A stretch of DNA of 64,000 bases from Umezawaea sp049997955 (GCA_049997955.1 JAEBDY010000006.1:248001-312000); one strand, 5' to 3'; positions 55,865-64,000 are shown, counted from the stretch's first letter. Notes: generated by a model not told the origin, from the letters alone. Made by a program: numbers and translations.

Positions 55865-55990
55865 CCTGGCACAACACGGTACGTCATGATCAAATCACTC
55901 AACGGTAGCGGCCAGTTGAGTGGTCGTGCGACCATGCTCGGCGCAGGCATGACAACATGTGTTCGCGCGGGCGGGGCTCGCCTCGCCCGA

Positions 55991-56061
55991 TCCGCCATGG
56001 TGTAAAGGCAGCACCTCTGATTTTGGTTCAGATGGTCCAGGTTCGAATCCTGGTGGCGGAG
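55991..56061 (+). tRNA. tRNA-Gln (anticodon UUG)
   Basis: Cloverleaf with acceptor TCCGCCA/TGGCGGA, discriminator G, anticodon stem TCTGA/TCAGA with loop TTTTGGT (anticodon TTG) and T-arm CCAGG-TTCGAAT-CCTGG. CCA is not encoded. Confidence 0.95.
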
Positions 56062-56158
56062 CTGAACAGTCGGGTCGGGACCTCCGGCCCGAAACCCTGC
56101 GGTTGTTGCATGGGGGTGTGGGTCGCTGCACGACGAAGCGGTCGACGAGCAGGACAAC

Positions 56159-57805
56159 GTGTCGCCAGGGCTGCACGAGATGTCCGACGCCTGGCTGGTC
56201 GGCCGCGCGCAAGAACTCATGGCGATCGCCCAGAGCAGCCACCTGGCGGACCAGCTCGACGCCGCGGGCGAGGTCGACGAGATCCTTGAAGAGGCCCAGG
56301 GCCGTGGTGAGCCCCGGATCGTCGCGCAACTGCTCAGGGCCGCCGCCGTCGTCCGACTCGTGACCCCCGGCCTGGTCGACCTGTCCGACCCCCTGCTCGA
56401 CGAGATGCTCGCGCACACGCAGCGGCACGGCCTGGTCGTGCTGGAGGCCGAGGCGCACGCGCTGCGCGGCCGCCGGTTCCTGCTCGGCAACGTCGAGGAC
56501 AAGGCCCTCACCGAGGTCGCCCGCGGCCTGGCGATGCTGGAGGAGGGCCTCACCCAGGACCCGGTGCTGGACAAGCGCACCTGGAACCGGCTGCTCGCGT
56601 CGGCGTTGCAGAGCACCGGGCTCGTGCTCACCCAGCTCGGCGTGTTCGCGCTGGCCGACGAGGTGCTGGCCAGGGCGAACGAGGCCATCAGGGAGAGCGC
56701 GGGCCCGCACCAGATCTACGTGCACCTGCTCAACCGCACCCGGCTCAAGATCGGCTGGGGCCTGCGGATCGAGCGGGTCGACAACTTCGACGAGGCCAAG
56801 GCCCACTTCGACATGGCGTCGGCCATCGCGAAGGCGGTGGAGGGCCCGTTCCGCGAGTCCCTGCACCCCGGCCGCCGCGACCGCTCGGCCGCCGACCAGG
56901 TGCCGGTGATCGGCGCCGCGCACGCGCTGGCCGACCCGTCCTCCGAGCACCTCGACCGGCTGTGGACGCTGCTCGAACTGTCCATGTACGCCCGCGAACT
57001 GATCATCGTGGCCATCGCGCTGGCCCGCTGCCTGGAGACCGAGGAGCGGATCGACGACGGCCTCAAGGTGCTCAGCGACGCGCGCAAGCGGCTGGAGCAC
57101 GACACCTCCGAGCCGACCCTGATGCTGTGCCTGGTCCGCGAGTACGCCCGCCTGTCGGGCACCGCGGGCGAGGAGACCGTGTCCGCCCTGCAGAGCTACG
57201 CGACGGCCCTGGAGGTCGAGCTGTGGCAGATGCAGGAGGCGCGCACGTCGACCCTGATCACCCGCCGCGACCACGAGCGCCTGACGCGGGCGCACGGCGC
57301 GATAGCGCAGCAGGCCATGCAGGACCCGCTGACCGGACTGCCCAACCGCCGGGCGCTCGACGAGAAGATGGCGACCCTCATCACCGGCCAGACCTACCCG
57401 CTGTCGATCGCCCTGGTCGACCTGGACGGGTTCAAGGTGGTCAACGACCGGTACTCGCACGCCGAGGGCGACGACGTCCTCCGGGTGATTGCGAGCACAC
57501 TGCGCCAGGCCCTGCGGGGTGACGACATGGTCGCCCGCTACGGCGGCGACGAGTTCGTCGTGCTCCTGCCCGGCGCACCCCTCAGCGCCGCCCAGGCGGC
57601 ACTGGGTCGAGCGGTGGAAGCCGTGGCGGACTTGCCTTTGGACCTCTCGCGCGGCGTCACGCTGTCCGTCGGCGTGATCTCCCTGCGGCCGAGGGAGAGC
57701 GCCAACCAGGCCCTCTCCCGAGCCGACTCCGCGATGTACGTGGCGAAGCGGCAGGGTGGATCCCAGGTGGCCGCCGTAGCCGGAGAAGCCGACCCGGACG
57801 CCTAG
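56159..57805 (+). CDS. GGDEF-domain diguanylate cyclase with helical-repeat N-terminus
   Basis: A 548-residue cytoplasmic protein. Residues about 1-350 are all-helical, TPR-like repeats, probably a sensory or protein-binding part. A coiled-coil linker (LWQMQEARTSTLITRRDHER) leads to the GGDEF domain (about 380-540). The active site YGGDEFVVLL is intact, and the upstream RGDD matches the RxxD inhibitory site, so it should make cyclic di-GMP with product inhibition. GTG 56159 is used; ATG 56180 is an alternative. It follows tRNA-Gln by 97 bp. Confidence 0.92.
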   Translation: MSPGLHEMSDAWLVGRAQELMAIAQSSHLADQLDAAGEVDEILEEAQGRGEPRIVAQLLRAAAVVRLVTPGLVDLSDPLLDEMLAHTQRHGLVVLEAEAHALRGRRFLLGNVEDKALTEVARGLAMLEEGLTQDPVLDKRTWNRLLASALQSTGLVLTQLGVFALADEVLARANEAIRESAGPHQIYVHLLNRTRLKIGWGLRIERVDNFDEAKAHFDMASAIAKAVEGPFRESLHPGRRDRSAADQVPVIGAAHALADPSSEHLDRLWTLLELSMYARELIIVAIALARCLETEERIDDGLKVLSDARKRLEHDTSEPTLMLCLVREYARLSGTAGEETVSALQSYATALEVELWQMQEARTSTLITRRDHERLTRAHGAIAQQAMQDPLTGLPNRRALDEKMATLITGQTYPLSIALVDLDGFKVVNDRYSHAEGDDVLRVIASTLRQALRGDDMVARYGGDEFVVLLPGAPLSAAQAALGRAVEAVADLPLDLSRGVTLSVGVISLRPRESANQALSRADSAMYVAKRQGGSQVAAVAGEADPDA

Positions 57806-57879
57806 TATCGACTCCTGGCGGGAGCCAGGTCCCTCCCGTCGCAGGCATGTCTGAGAAGAACTGCTTCTAAGGGAGAGCG

Positions 57880-59382
57880 ATGACGCTCCAGGGTGGTAGC
57901 ACCCCAGGCTCCGCAGGCCCCGTCAGCACCATCGTCCTCGCCGCGGGTGAAGGCACCCGCATGCGGTCGGCGACCCCCAAGGTGCTGCACCGGATCGCGG
58001 GTCGTTCATTGGTGGAGCACGCGGTGCGCGCGGCGGCCGGGACGGATCCCGACCACTTGGCCGTCGTGGTCGGACACGGCCGCGCGGCCGTCACCGACCA
58101 CCTGGACGCCCTCGGCGCGGCGCTCGACCGCAAGGTCACCGTCGCCGTGCAGGAGGAGCAGAAGGGCACCGGGCACGCCGTCGGCTGCGGGCTGGCCGAA
58201 CTGCCGGCAGACCTCACCGGCACCGTGCTCGTCAGCTACGGCGACGTGCCGCTGCTGGACACCGACACCCTGCGCGGCCTGCTGGCCGAGCACGTCGAGT
58301 CCGGCAACGCGGTCACCGTGCTGACGTCCGTGCTGGCCGACCCGACCGGCTACGGCCGGATCGTGCGGTCCGCCGACGGCGCCGTGCAGGCGATCGTCGA
58401 GCAGAAGGACGCCACCGAGGCGCAGCTCGCGATCACCGAGATCAACTCGGGTGTCTACGCGTTCGACGCGGCGGTGCTGCGCGACGGCCTCTCGCGGCTG
58501 TCCACGGACAACGTGCAGGGCGAGCTGTACCTGACCGACGTCCTGGGCATCGCCCGCGGCGACGGCAGGCGGGTCGGCGCGCTCATCGCGGGCGACCCGT
58601 GGCTGGTCGAGGGCGTGAACGACAAGGTGCAGCTCGCGAAGCTCGGCGCGGAGCTCAACCGCCGCCTGGTCGAGCGCGCGATGCGGGAGGGCGCCATCAT
58701 CGTCGACCCGGCCACGACGTGGCTGGACGCCGACGTGGTGCTCGGCCGCGACGTGCTCGTCGAGCCCGGCGTGCAGCTGCGCGCGGGCACCACCGTCGGC
58801 GAGGGCGCCACCATCGGCCCGGACACCACGCTCTCGGCGTGCGTGATCGGCGCGGGCGCCAGCGTCGTCCGCACGCACGGCAGCCAGGCCGAGATCGGCG
58901 ACCACGCGGACGTCGGCCCGTTCGCCTACCTCCGCCCCGGCACGAAGCTCGGCGCGACCGGCAAGATCGGCACGTTCGTCGAGGTCAAGAACTCGGACAT
59001 CGGCGTCGGCAGCAAGGTCCCGCACCTGAGCTACATCGGCGACACCACGGTCGGCGAGCACAGCAACGTCGGCGCGGCCAGCGTCACCGTGAACTACGAC
59101 GGCGTGAAGAAGCACCGGACCGTCATCGGCAGCCACTGCCGCACCGGCTCGGACAACATGTTCGTCGCCCCCGTCACGGTCGGCGACGGCGCGTACACCG
59201 GAGCGGGCAGCGTCATCCGCCGCAACGTCCCACCGGGCGCCCTGGCTGTTTCAGGTGGTCCCCAGCGCAACCTGGAGGGCTGGGTCACCAGCCGTCGACC
59301 GGGTACCGCCGCAGCCGAGGCTGCGGAACGCGCGCAAGCGGCTCAGACTGTGGAATCCACCGATGAAGGGCCTCGACCGTGA
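57880..59382 (+). CDS. glmU: Bifunctional UDP-GlcNAc pyrophosphorylase / GlcN-1-P acetyltransferase
   Basis: A 500-residue enzyme making UDP-N-acetylglucosamine for peptidoglycan. The N-terminal nucleotidyltransferase has LAAGEGTRMRSATPKVLH and SYGDVPLL; the C-terminal left-handed beta-helix (from about 270) has hexapeptide repeats and acetyltransferase residues in YLRPGTKLG, KNSDIG and NVGAASVTVNYDG. A short Ala-rich C-terminal tail is added, as in other actinobacteria. GGGAGAG precedes the ATG. It overlaps prs by 4 bp. Confidence 0.97.
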   Translation: MTLQGGSTPGSAGPVSTIVLAAGEGTRMRSATPKVLHRIAGRSLVEHAVRAAAGTDPDHLAVVVGHGRAAVTDHLDALGAALDRKVTVAVQEEQKGTGHAVGCGLAELPADLTGTVLVSYGDVPLLDTDTLRGLLAEHVESGNAVTVLTSVLADPTGYGRIVRSADGAVQAIVEQKDATEAQLAITEINSGVYAFDAAVLRDGLSRLSTDNVQGELYLTDVLGIARGDGRRVGALIAGDPWLVEGVNDKVQLAKLGAELNRRLVERAMREGAIIVDPATTWLDADVVLGRDVLVEPGVQLRAGTTVGEGATIGPDTTLSACVIGAGASVVRTHGSQAEIGDHADVGPFAYLRPGTKLGATGKIGTFVEVKNSDIGVGSKVPHLSYIGDTTVGEHSNVGAASVTVNYDGVKKHRTVIGSHCRTGSDNMFVAPVTVGDGAYTGAGSVIRRNVPPGALAVSGGPQRNLEGWVTSRRPGTAAAEAAERAQAAQTVESTDEGPRP

Positions 59383-60368
59383 GCTACTCGAAGTCCGTGT
59401 CCGGCACACCGAAGAAGAACCTGATGCTCTTCGGGGGCCGCGCGTACCCCGAGCTGACGGAGGAGGTGGCCAAGCACCTCAACGTCTCGGTCACCCCGCA
59501 GTCCGCCTACGACTTCGCGAACGGCGAGATCTTCGTCCGCTTCGAGGAATCCGTGCGCGGCTGCGACGCCTTCGTCATCCAGAGCCACTGCGCCCCCATC
59601 AACCAGTGGCTCATGGAGCAGCTGATCATGGTGGACGCCCTCAAGCGCGCCAGCTCGAAGCGCATCACCGTGATCATGCCGTTCTACCCGTACGCCCGGC
59701 AGGACAAGAAGCACCGCGGCCGCGAACCCATCTCCGCCAGGCTGGTGGCGGACATGTTCAAGGTCGCGGGCGCCGACCGCCTGGTCTCGGTGGACCTCCA
59801 CACGTCGCAGATCCAGGGCTTCTTCGACGGCCCGGTGGACCACCTGTGGGCCATGCCGCTGCTGGCGGACCACGTGCGCGAGAAGTACGCGGGCAGCGAC
59901 CTCACCGTCGTGTCGCCGGACGCGGGCCGCACCAAGCTCGCGGAGAAGTGGGCGGACACCCTGGGCGGCAGCCCGATCGCCTTCATCCACAAGACCCGCG
60001 ACCCGCTGCGCCCCAACGAGGTCGTCGCCAACCGCGTGGTCGGCCAGGTCAAGGACCGCACCTGCGTGGTCATCGACGACATGATCGACACCGGCGGCAC
60101 CATCGTGAAGGCGGTGGAACAGCTGCTCAAGGAAGGCGCGGCGGACGTCGTGATCGCCGCGACCCACGGCGTCCTCTCCGGCCCGGCCTACGAGCGGTTG
60201 CAGAACTGCGGCGCCCGCGAGGTCATCTTCACCGACACCCTCCCCATCCCGGTGGAGAAGCGCTTCCCGACCATGACGGTCCTCTCCATCGCCCCCCTGC
60301 TGGCACGGGTCATCCAGGAGGTCTTCGAAGACGGCTCGGTCACCAGCCTCTTCGACGGCAACGCCTGA
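59379..60368 (+). CDS. prs: Ribose-phosphate pyrophosphokinase
   Basis: A 329-residue class I PRPP synthetase making phosphoribosyl pyrophosphate from ribose 5-phosphate and ATP. Visible are the flexible loop YPYARQDKKHRGREPISARL, the Mg-binding DLHTSQIQGFFDGPVDHL and the PRPP loop VVIDDMIDTGGTI. GTG start overlapping the glmU stop (GTGA) shows coupling; glmU-prs is a common actinobacterial pair feeding cell wall and nucleotide synthesis. Confidence 0.97.
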   Translation: MSYSKSVSGTPKKNLMLFGGRAYPELTEEVAKHLNVSVTPQSAYDFANGEIFVRFEESVRGCDAFVIQSHCAPINQWLMEQLIMVDALKRASSKRITVIMPFYPYARQDKKHRGREPISARLVADMFKVAGADRLVSVDLHTSQIQGFFDGPVDHLWAMPLLADHVREKYAGSDLTVVSPDAGRTKLAEKWADTLGGSPIAFIHKTRDPLRPNEVVANRVVGQVKDRTCVVIDDMIDTGGTIVKAVEQLLKEGAADVVIAATHGVLSGPAYERLQNCGAREVIFTDTLPIPVEKRFPTMTVLSIAPLLARVIQEVFEDGSVTSLFDGNA

Positions 60369-60386
60369 ACAGCACACAGCACACCG

Positions 60387-60411
60387 AACGGCGCCCCTCG
60401 TGGGCGCCGTT
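60387..60411 (+). terminator. Terminator of the glmU-prs unit
   Basis: AACGGCGCCC (60387-60396) and GGGCGCCGTT (60402-60411), 10-bp stem, CTCGT loop, followed by TTC; 18 bp after the prs stop. Confidence 0.75.
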
Positions 60412-60419
60412 TCGGCGTT

Positions 60420-60695
60420 CAGGCCAGCAACAACACCAACCTGAGCACCCCTCGCCCCACCCAACCCGAGCGGCCCCGACCCGAACCAGACCCCGAACCC
60501 AATCCGAGCCCACCGGCCCCACCCCAACTCAACCCCAACACCCCAGGACTACCGGCCCCCCAGCCCGAACTCATCCCGACCCGGCCCCTGGCTCCCGGCC
60601 CGAACTCATCCCGAACGCAACCTGATCCCACCGGCCCCCGGCCCAGACTCGGCCCCGAACGCAACCCGACCCCACCGCGTTCGAACCCACTCCCC
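60420..60695. repeat. C-rich low-complexity stretch with short direct repeats
   Basis: A G- and T-poor tract made of CCCGAAC/CCCAACC-type units. CCCGAACTCATCCCGA occurs at 60564-60579 and 60599-60614, and a CCCGAACGCAACC-type unit at 60610 and 60654. In 60481-60540 I count 33 C against 7 G. No gene is present in 60369-61614; this gap also holds R1 copy 3 and R2 copy B2, and another A/C-rich tract (61010-61440). Confidence 0.6.
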
Positions 60696-60698
60696 GGC

Positions 60699-60805
60699 CT
60701 TACCCCGATCCTGAGCGCACTTCATGGCCCTTCCGCTTTGTCAAGGCATCTTTCCCGCCTTGACAAAGCGGAAGGGCCATCGAAATAATCCGCGATCGGG
60801 GTGAG
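60699..60805 (-). repeat. Structured repeat R1, copy 3 (inverted)
   Basis: Outer arms 60699-60710 and 60794-60805 pair with one mismatch (CTTACCCCGATC with GATCGGGGTGAG). The inner arms 60724-60747 and 60757-60780 form a perfect 24-bp stem. It reads ATGGCCC/GGGCCAT where copy 2 reads ATGACCC/GGGTCAT, a compensated change. The loop is ATCTTTCCC, the reverse complement of the GGGAAAGAT loop in copy 1, showing inverted orientation. Confidence 0.88.
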
Positions 60806-60882
60806 ACCGGACTGCCCCCTCCGCCCCACCCCACCGCATCCGAAGACGCACAACAGGTAGCGCAGCAGGTGATCCGGCCCCA

Positions 60883-60998
60883 CGGCCGGCTTGACTTGGG
60901 GCCCCTCGATTTGACCCTTGATCGGGCTAAAAGGGCAGTCCCGAAAGCCTGCCCGATCACCAATTTCAAGGGTCAAATCCCCCAAGTAAAGCCGGCCG
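60883..60998 (+). repeat. Structured repeat R2, copy B2
   Basis: A 116-bp nested palindrome. Outer arms 60883-60901 and 60980-60998 (CGGCCGGC/GCCGGCCG and ACTTGGGG/CCCCAAGT), middle GATTTGACCCTT/AAGGGTCAAATC, inner GATCGGGC/GCCCGATC, centre identical to B1. It lies 78 bp downstream of R1 copy 3. Confidence 0.88.
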
Positions 60999-61614
60999 CG
61001 CCGCGAGTCGCGCACGCTCGGTTAGCCGCGCGCCACCAGCCGAAGCCAGCAGCAAGGGACCACCCGCCAAGCCCGACCGCAAAGAGCCGCCAGCCGAAGC
61101 TCGACAACAAAGGGCTACCAGCTCAAGCGCCGCAGCAAAGGGCGCCGAAGTCCCGCAGCAGAGAACCACCAGCCCCAAATCCGACAAGAAGCGGATCACC
61201 AGCCCTCACGACAGCAGTCGCGGGCAGGGTCCGCCGTACACCCAACCGTCAGTTCACCCCGCTGGCAGATCACCCCACCGGCAGTTCACCCCACCGGCCG
61301 AGCACCCCACCGACCACCAGCCCACGAAGCACCAAACCCAACCGCGAGCACCCCTCACAAGACACTCCCCCACCCCCGTCAGCCACCTCCCCTCCATCAC
61401 CCGTTAGAGCGCCTTCCCCACCCCGATTAGGGCTCTCGTTATTCCCGGCCTACACTGCTCAGGTTGCCTCGGCGAGGGCGAGCATCACGTTCGGCGTGAT
61501 CGACGCGGCGGCTTTGATGCCGCGCGTGTCTGTCTTCTTCCGCGCACCGCGCTGCTCGCCGCCGCAGGCTGCCGCCCCCGCCTAGCCCGCCCGACGTACA
61601 AGGAGAGCCCCACC

Positions 61615-62202
61615 GTGTCCGAGGTCCGTCTCGCTGCCGAGCAGCGCACCGAGTTCGGCAAGGGCGCTGCCCGCCGCACCCGCCGCGCAGGCAAGATCCC
61701 CGCAGTCCTCTACGGCCACGGCTCCGACCCCAAGCACCTGGCTCTGCCGGCACTTGAGTTCGCCCGTGTGATCCGTGAGAACGGCAGCAACGCCGTTCTG
61801 ACGCTGGACATCGACAGCGCCACCGAGCTCGCGCTGACCAAGACCGTCACCACGCACCCCCTCAAGAACTACATCGAGCACGTGGACCTGCTTCTGGTCC
61901 GCCGCGGCGAGAAGGTCACGGTCGACCTTCCCATCGTGCTGATCGGCGACAGCGCGCCCGGCACCCTGCTCACGCAGGACATCACCACGGTGTCGATCGA
62001 GGCTGACGCGCTGAACATCCCGGAGCAGGTGGAGTTCACCGTTTCCGGCATCGAGGCAGGCACCCAGATCCACGCTTCGGACCTGGTCCTCCCCGAGGGC
62101 GTCACCCTCATCACGGACCCGGACGCCCTGGTCGTGGCGATCAACGAGGCGCAGGAGGCCGACGCTCCCGAAGAGGCCGTTGAGGCCACCGAGGAAAGCT
62201 GA
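61615..62202 (+). CDS. rplY: 50S ribosomal protein L25 (Ctc form)
   Basis: A 195-residue long-form L25 binding 5S rRNA. The N-terminal L25 domain (VRLAAEQRTEFGKGAARRTR, RAGKIPAVLYGHG) is followed by the beta-rich TL5/Ctc domain (EKVTVDLPIVLIGDSAPGTL). The C-terminal tail is acidic (Glu/Ala-rich). GTG start preceded by AAGGAG at about eight bases. The rplY-pth order is conserved in actinobacteria. Confidence 0.96.
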   Translation: MSEVRLAAEQRTEFGKGAARRTRRAGKIPAVLYGHGSDPKHLALPALEFARVIRENGSNAVLTLDIDSATELALTKTVTTHPLKNYIEHVDLLLVRRGEKVTVDLPIVLIGDSAPGTLLTQDITTVSIEADALNIPEQVEFTVSGIEAGTQIHASDLVLPEGVTLITDPDALVVAINEAQEADAPEEAVEATEES

Positions 62203-62224
62203 GCCCCATCACGTCGGGCAGATC

Positions 62225-62270
62225 GAACGGCACCCCACCCCCGCACGACCGCGAGGGTGGGGTGCCGTTC
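62225..62270 (+). terminator. Hairpin terminator of rplY, overlapping the next gene's possible start
   Basis: GAACGGCACCCCACCC (62225-62240) pairs perfectly with GGGTGGGGTGCCGTTC (62255-62270), 16 bp, 14-nt loop. The right arm contains GTG 62262, the first candidate start of the DivIVA-repeat gene, so the hairpin would also hide that start in the mRNA. Confidence 0.75.
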
Positions 62271-62804
62271 GCGTATCAAGATCAAGATGCTTTGACGCCC
62301 GCCGAGGTGCGGACGATGAAGTTCCCCCGGCACGCCCGCGCGGCCCAGGGGTACGACGTCGAGCAGGTCGACGGTTTCCTGCGGCGGATCGCGGACGCGT
62401 TGTCCGGTCGGATCAGGGTTCACCCGGACGAGGTGCGCGCGGTGGTGTTCCGCCGCGCCGCGAGCGGGCAGAAGGGCTACGACCCCCGACCGGTGGACGA
62501 CTTCCTCGCCCGCGCGGAACGGCAACTGCGGGCGGGCTACGTGCCGCCGACAGGGCTGCGCAGCGGTGAGGACCTCATCGGGGTGAAGCTGCCGAAGGCG
62601 TCGAACGGCTACGATCGGATCGAGGTGGACGCCTTCCTCGGGCGGGCCGCCGCCGCGTTGGACGGTCGAGCGAGGATGACCGCCGGCGAGGTCCGCAACA
62701 CCAGGTTCAGCACGACGTCGGGGCTCCGGCGCGGCTACCGGGTGCAGGCGGTGGACGCCCTGTTGGACACACTCGAGCAGGAGTTGCGCTTCCGTGGCCG
62801 ATGA
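62262..62804 (+). CDS. DivIVA-domain protein with four tandem DivIVA-type motifs
   Basis: Up to 180 residues, made of four repeats of the DivIVA N-terminal motif (about 45 residues each): LTPAEVRTMKFPRHARAAQG followed by YDVEQVDGFLRRI; VHPDEVRAVVFRR then YDPRPVDDFLARA; GVKLPKASNGYDRIEVDAFL; and MTAGEVRNTRFSTTSGLRRG then YRVQAVDALLDTL. DivIVA motifs bind curved membrane or pole-organising partners. Canonical DivIVA has one motif plus a long coiled coil, which is missing here. Start is unsure: GTG 62262 lies in the rplY terminator; TTG 62292 gives a start at the first repeat. It overlaps pth by 11 bp. Confidence 0.82.
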   Translation: MPFAYQDQDALTPAEVRTMKFPRHARAAQGYDVEQVDGFLRRIADALSGRIRVHPDEVRAVVFRRAASGQKGYDPRPVDDFLARAERQLRAGYVPPTGLRSGEDLIGVKLPKASNGYDRIEVDAFLGRAAAALDGRARMTAGEVRNTRFSTTSGLRRGYRVQAVDALLDTLEQELRFRGR

Positions 62805-63363
62805 GTTGGCGCTGGTGGTCGGTCTGGGCAACCCGGGCCCCAAGTACGAGGGCAACCGCCACAACGTTGGGTTCCTGGTGCTGGACGAGCTGGCCGCCCG
62901 CGTGCGCGGCAGGTTCAAGGCCCACAAGGGCGGCGCCGAGATCGTCGAGGGCCGTCTGGCGGGTCGTCGCGTGGTCCTGGCCAAGCCCCGCAGCTTCATG
63001 AACCTCTCCGGCGGCCCGGTCGCGGGCGCCGCGAACTTCTTCAAGGTCGCGCCCGCCGACGTCATCGTCGTGCACGACGAGCTGGACCTGCCCTACGGCA
63101 CGGTCCGGCTGAAGCTCGGCGGCGGCGACAACGGCCACAACGGCCTGCGCTCCATCACCAAGTCACTGGGCACGAAGGACTACCACCGCGTGCGCTTCGG
63201 CGTGGACCGCCCGCCGGGCCGCATGGACCCGGCGGACTACGTCCTGCGCGACTTCTCCGCCGCCGAGCGCAAGGAGCTCGCGTTCGAGCTGGACCGCACC
63301 GCCGACGCCGTCGAGGCGCTGATCGCCGACGGCCTCGAAGCGGCCCAGAACAAGTTCCACTAA
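62794..63363 (+). CDS. pth: Peptidyl-tRNA hydrolase
   Basis: A 189-residue enzyme releasing tRNA from stalled peptidyl-tRNA. Conserved residues are visible: Asn in VGLGNPGPKYEGNRHNVGF (with the catalytic His), KPRSFMNLSGGPV, VVHDELDLPYG with the catalytic Asp, and GGGDNGHNGLRSI. GTG start inside the preceding gene implies coupling. Its stop overlaps that of the convergent acyl-AMP ligase gene by a few bases. Confidence 0.97.
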   Translation: MADELALVVGLGNPGPKYEGNRHNVGFLVLDELAARVRGRFKAHKGGAEIVEGRLAGRRVVLAKPRSFMNLSGGPVAGAANFFKVAPADVIVVHDELDLPYGTVRLKLGGGDNGHNGLRSITKSLGTKDYHRVRFGVDRPPGRMDPADYVLRDFSAAERKELAFELDRTADAVEALIADGLEAAQNKFH

Positions 63364-64000
63364 CCCGCGGGCACCAGCGAGGTCGCTGCCGAGCGGCGGA
63401 GCTTCCCGGACGGCGTCTTGGGCAGGCTGCCCGGCTTGAGCACGACGACCGTGAACGGCCGCAGGCCCACGGCGTCCACGACGCGTGAGGTGATCTCCTT
63501 GCGCATGGTCTTCTCGACCTCGTCGTCACCGGCCGACTTGGACTCGACCACGACGGCGAACCGCTCGCGCCGCGTCCCGGCCTCCAGCCGGACGGCGACC
63601 GCGTTGCCCGGCCGCACGCCCTCCACCGAGCACGCCGCGCGCTCGATGTCGGTCGGGTAGATGTTGCGCCCGCCCATGATGATCACGTCCTTGCGGCGTC
63701 CGCAGACGACGACCTGCCCGTCGACCACGTACCCCTCGTCGCCGGTGTCCAGCCACCCTTCGGCGTCCTGGGTCGCGAGCGGCCCGTCCACGGTCAGGTA
63801 GCCGGGCGTCACTGCCGCGCCGCGCACCCGCAGCTGGCCGACGTGGCGCTCCGGGAGGACGGCGCGCTGCTCGTCGATCACCTGCACCTCCAGTCCCGGC
63901 ACGGGCGGGCCGAGCAGCGGGAACGTGCGGGCGTTCGGTGTGCCCGCGGGGACCGGCACCGCGCGGTGCTCGGCCTCCAGCTGGTCGGGGTCGACCACGT
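63360..64000 (-). CDS. Acyl-CoA synthetase or fatty acyl-AMP ligase, C-terminal part
   Basis: The right edge cuts this gene; about 213 C-terminal residues are present. ANL-superfamily motifs are visible: DTGDEGYVVDGQVVVCGRRK, DVIIMGGRNIYPTDIERAA and, at the end, SLPKTPSGKLRRS with the catalytic lysine. The GRNIYPTDIE wording resembles fatty acyl-AMP ligases that feed polyketide synthases, but the diagnostic insertion cannot be checked here. It converges on pth. Confidence 0.85.
   Translation of the reverse strand, partial: VVDPDQLEAEHRAVPVPAGTPNARTFPLLGPPVPGLEVQVIDEQRAVLPERHVGQLRVRGAAVTPGYLTVDGPLATQDAEGWLDTGDEGYVVDGQVVVCGRRKDVIIMGGRNIYPTDIERAACSVEGVRPGNAVAVRLEAGTRRERFAVVVESKSAGDDEVEKTMRKEITSRVVDAVGLRPFTVVVLKPGSLPKTPSGKLRRSAATSLVPAG

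Noticed and set aside
56159..57805. Degenerate GGDEF domain
   Set aside because: The GGDEF motif and the RxxD site are intact, so it was called as an active diguanylate cyclase.
60869..61585. Long Pro/Arg/Lys-rich open frame (238 residues) upstream of rplY
   Set aside because: It begins inside repeat R2 copy B2 and continues through A/C-rich low-complexity DNA. Its first part translates the repeat and recurs in the frame extending the sugar-dehydrogenase gene upstream, so the frame is a repeat artefact.

Overview
The window is chromosomal DNA of a high-GC actinomycete. Gene content and order (Lrp/AsnC regulator divergent from hppD; eno, a DivIC/FtsB-like gene, DUF501 and ppx/gppA in a row; mfd, a SurA-like lipoprotein and mazG in a row; glmU, prs, rplY and pth in a row), together with many GTG starts, point to a filamentous Pseudonocardiales-type organism (Lentzea, Saccharothrix or Actinosynnema-like). 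That assignment is inference. Most of the window is core metabolism and housekeeping, with 57 protein genes and 2 tRNA genes that I can support.

Layout. 1-5.2 kb: end of an amidohydrolase, MaoC hydratase, acyl-CoA ligase, Lrp regulator and hppD, then two small secreted proteins. 5.2-13 kb: transsulfuration (metB, cbs), a PYGQ-rich RDD membrane protein, a GDSL lipase, a thiolase, a small Cys/His protein and a Bax-inhibitor-like protein. 13-18.2 kb: polysaccharide deacetylase-like protein, an overlapping histidine kinase/response regulator pair and a DUF885 metallohydrolase. 18.8-21.3 kb: the most unusual locus. On the minus strand a 40-residue peptide gene, an ATP-grasp ligase and a SagB-type dehydrogenase are translationally coupled and followed by an atypical tRNA reading UUA. 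21.5-27.6 kb: NDH-2 and a tightly overlapping MoxR/DUF58/DUF4129 operon led by a family-5 uracil-DNA glycosylase. 27.7-34.8 kb: an S10-type peptidase and a complete oligopeptide ABC importer. 34.9-42.5 kb: ppx/gppA, two lytic transglycosylases, DUF501, DivIC-like, enolase, a hydrolase and a TPR protein. 42.7-51.4 kb: tricorn protease, mazG, SurA-like lipoprotein and mfd. 51.5-64 kb: DUF4291, sugar dehydrogenase, TetR, a frameshifted hydrolase, tRNA-Gln, a GGDEF protein, glmU-prs, rplY, a DivIVA-repeat protein, pth and the end of an acyl-AMP ligase.

Three things stand out. First, the peptide/ATP-grasp/SagB operon looks like a ribosomal peptide (RiPP) pathway. The only two in-frame TTA codons I found in the window lie in its two enzyme genes, directly upstream of the UUA-decoding tRNA. 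Second, two families of about 110-bp structured intergenic repeats (called R1, three copies, and R2, four copies) fold into long nested hairpins. Base changes between copies are compensated on the opposite arm. Third, the DNA around these repeats is strongly strand-skewed, in places running through neighbouring coding sequence. No CRISPR array, rRNA, insertion sequence or complete prophage was seen.
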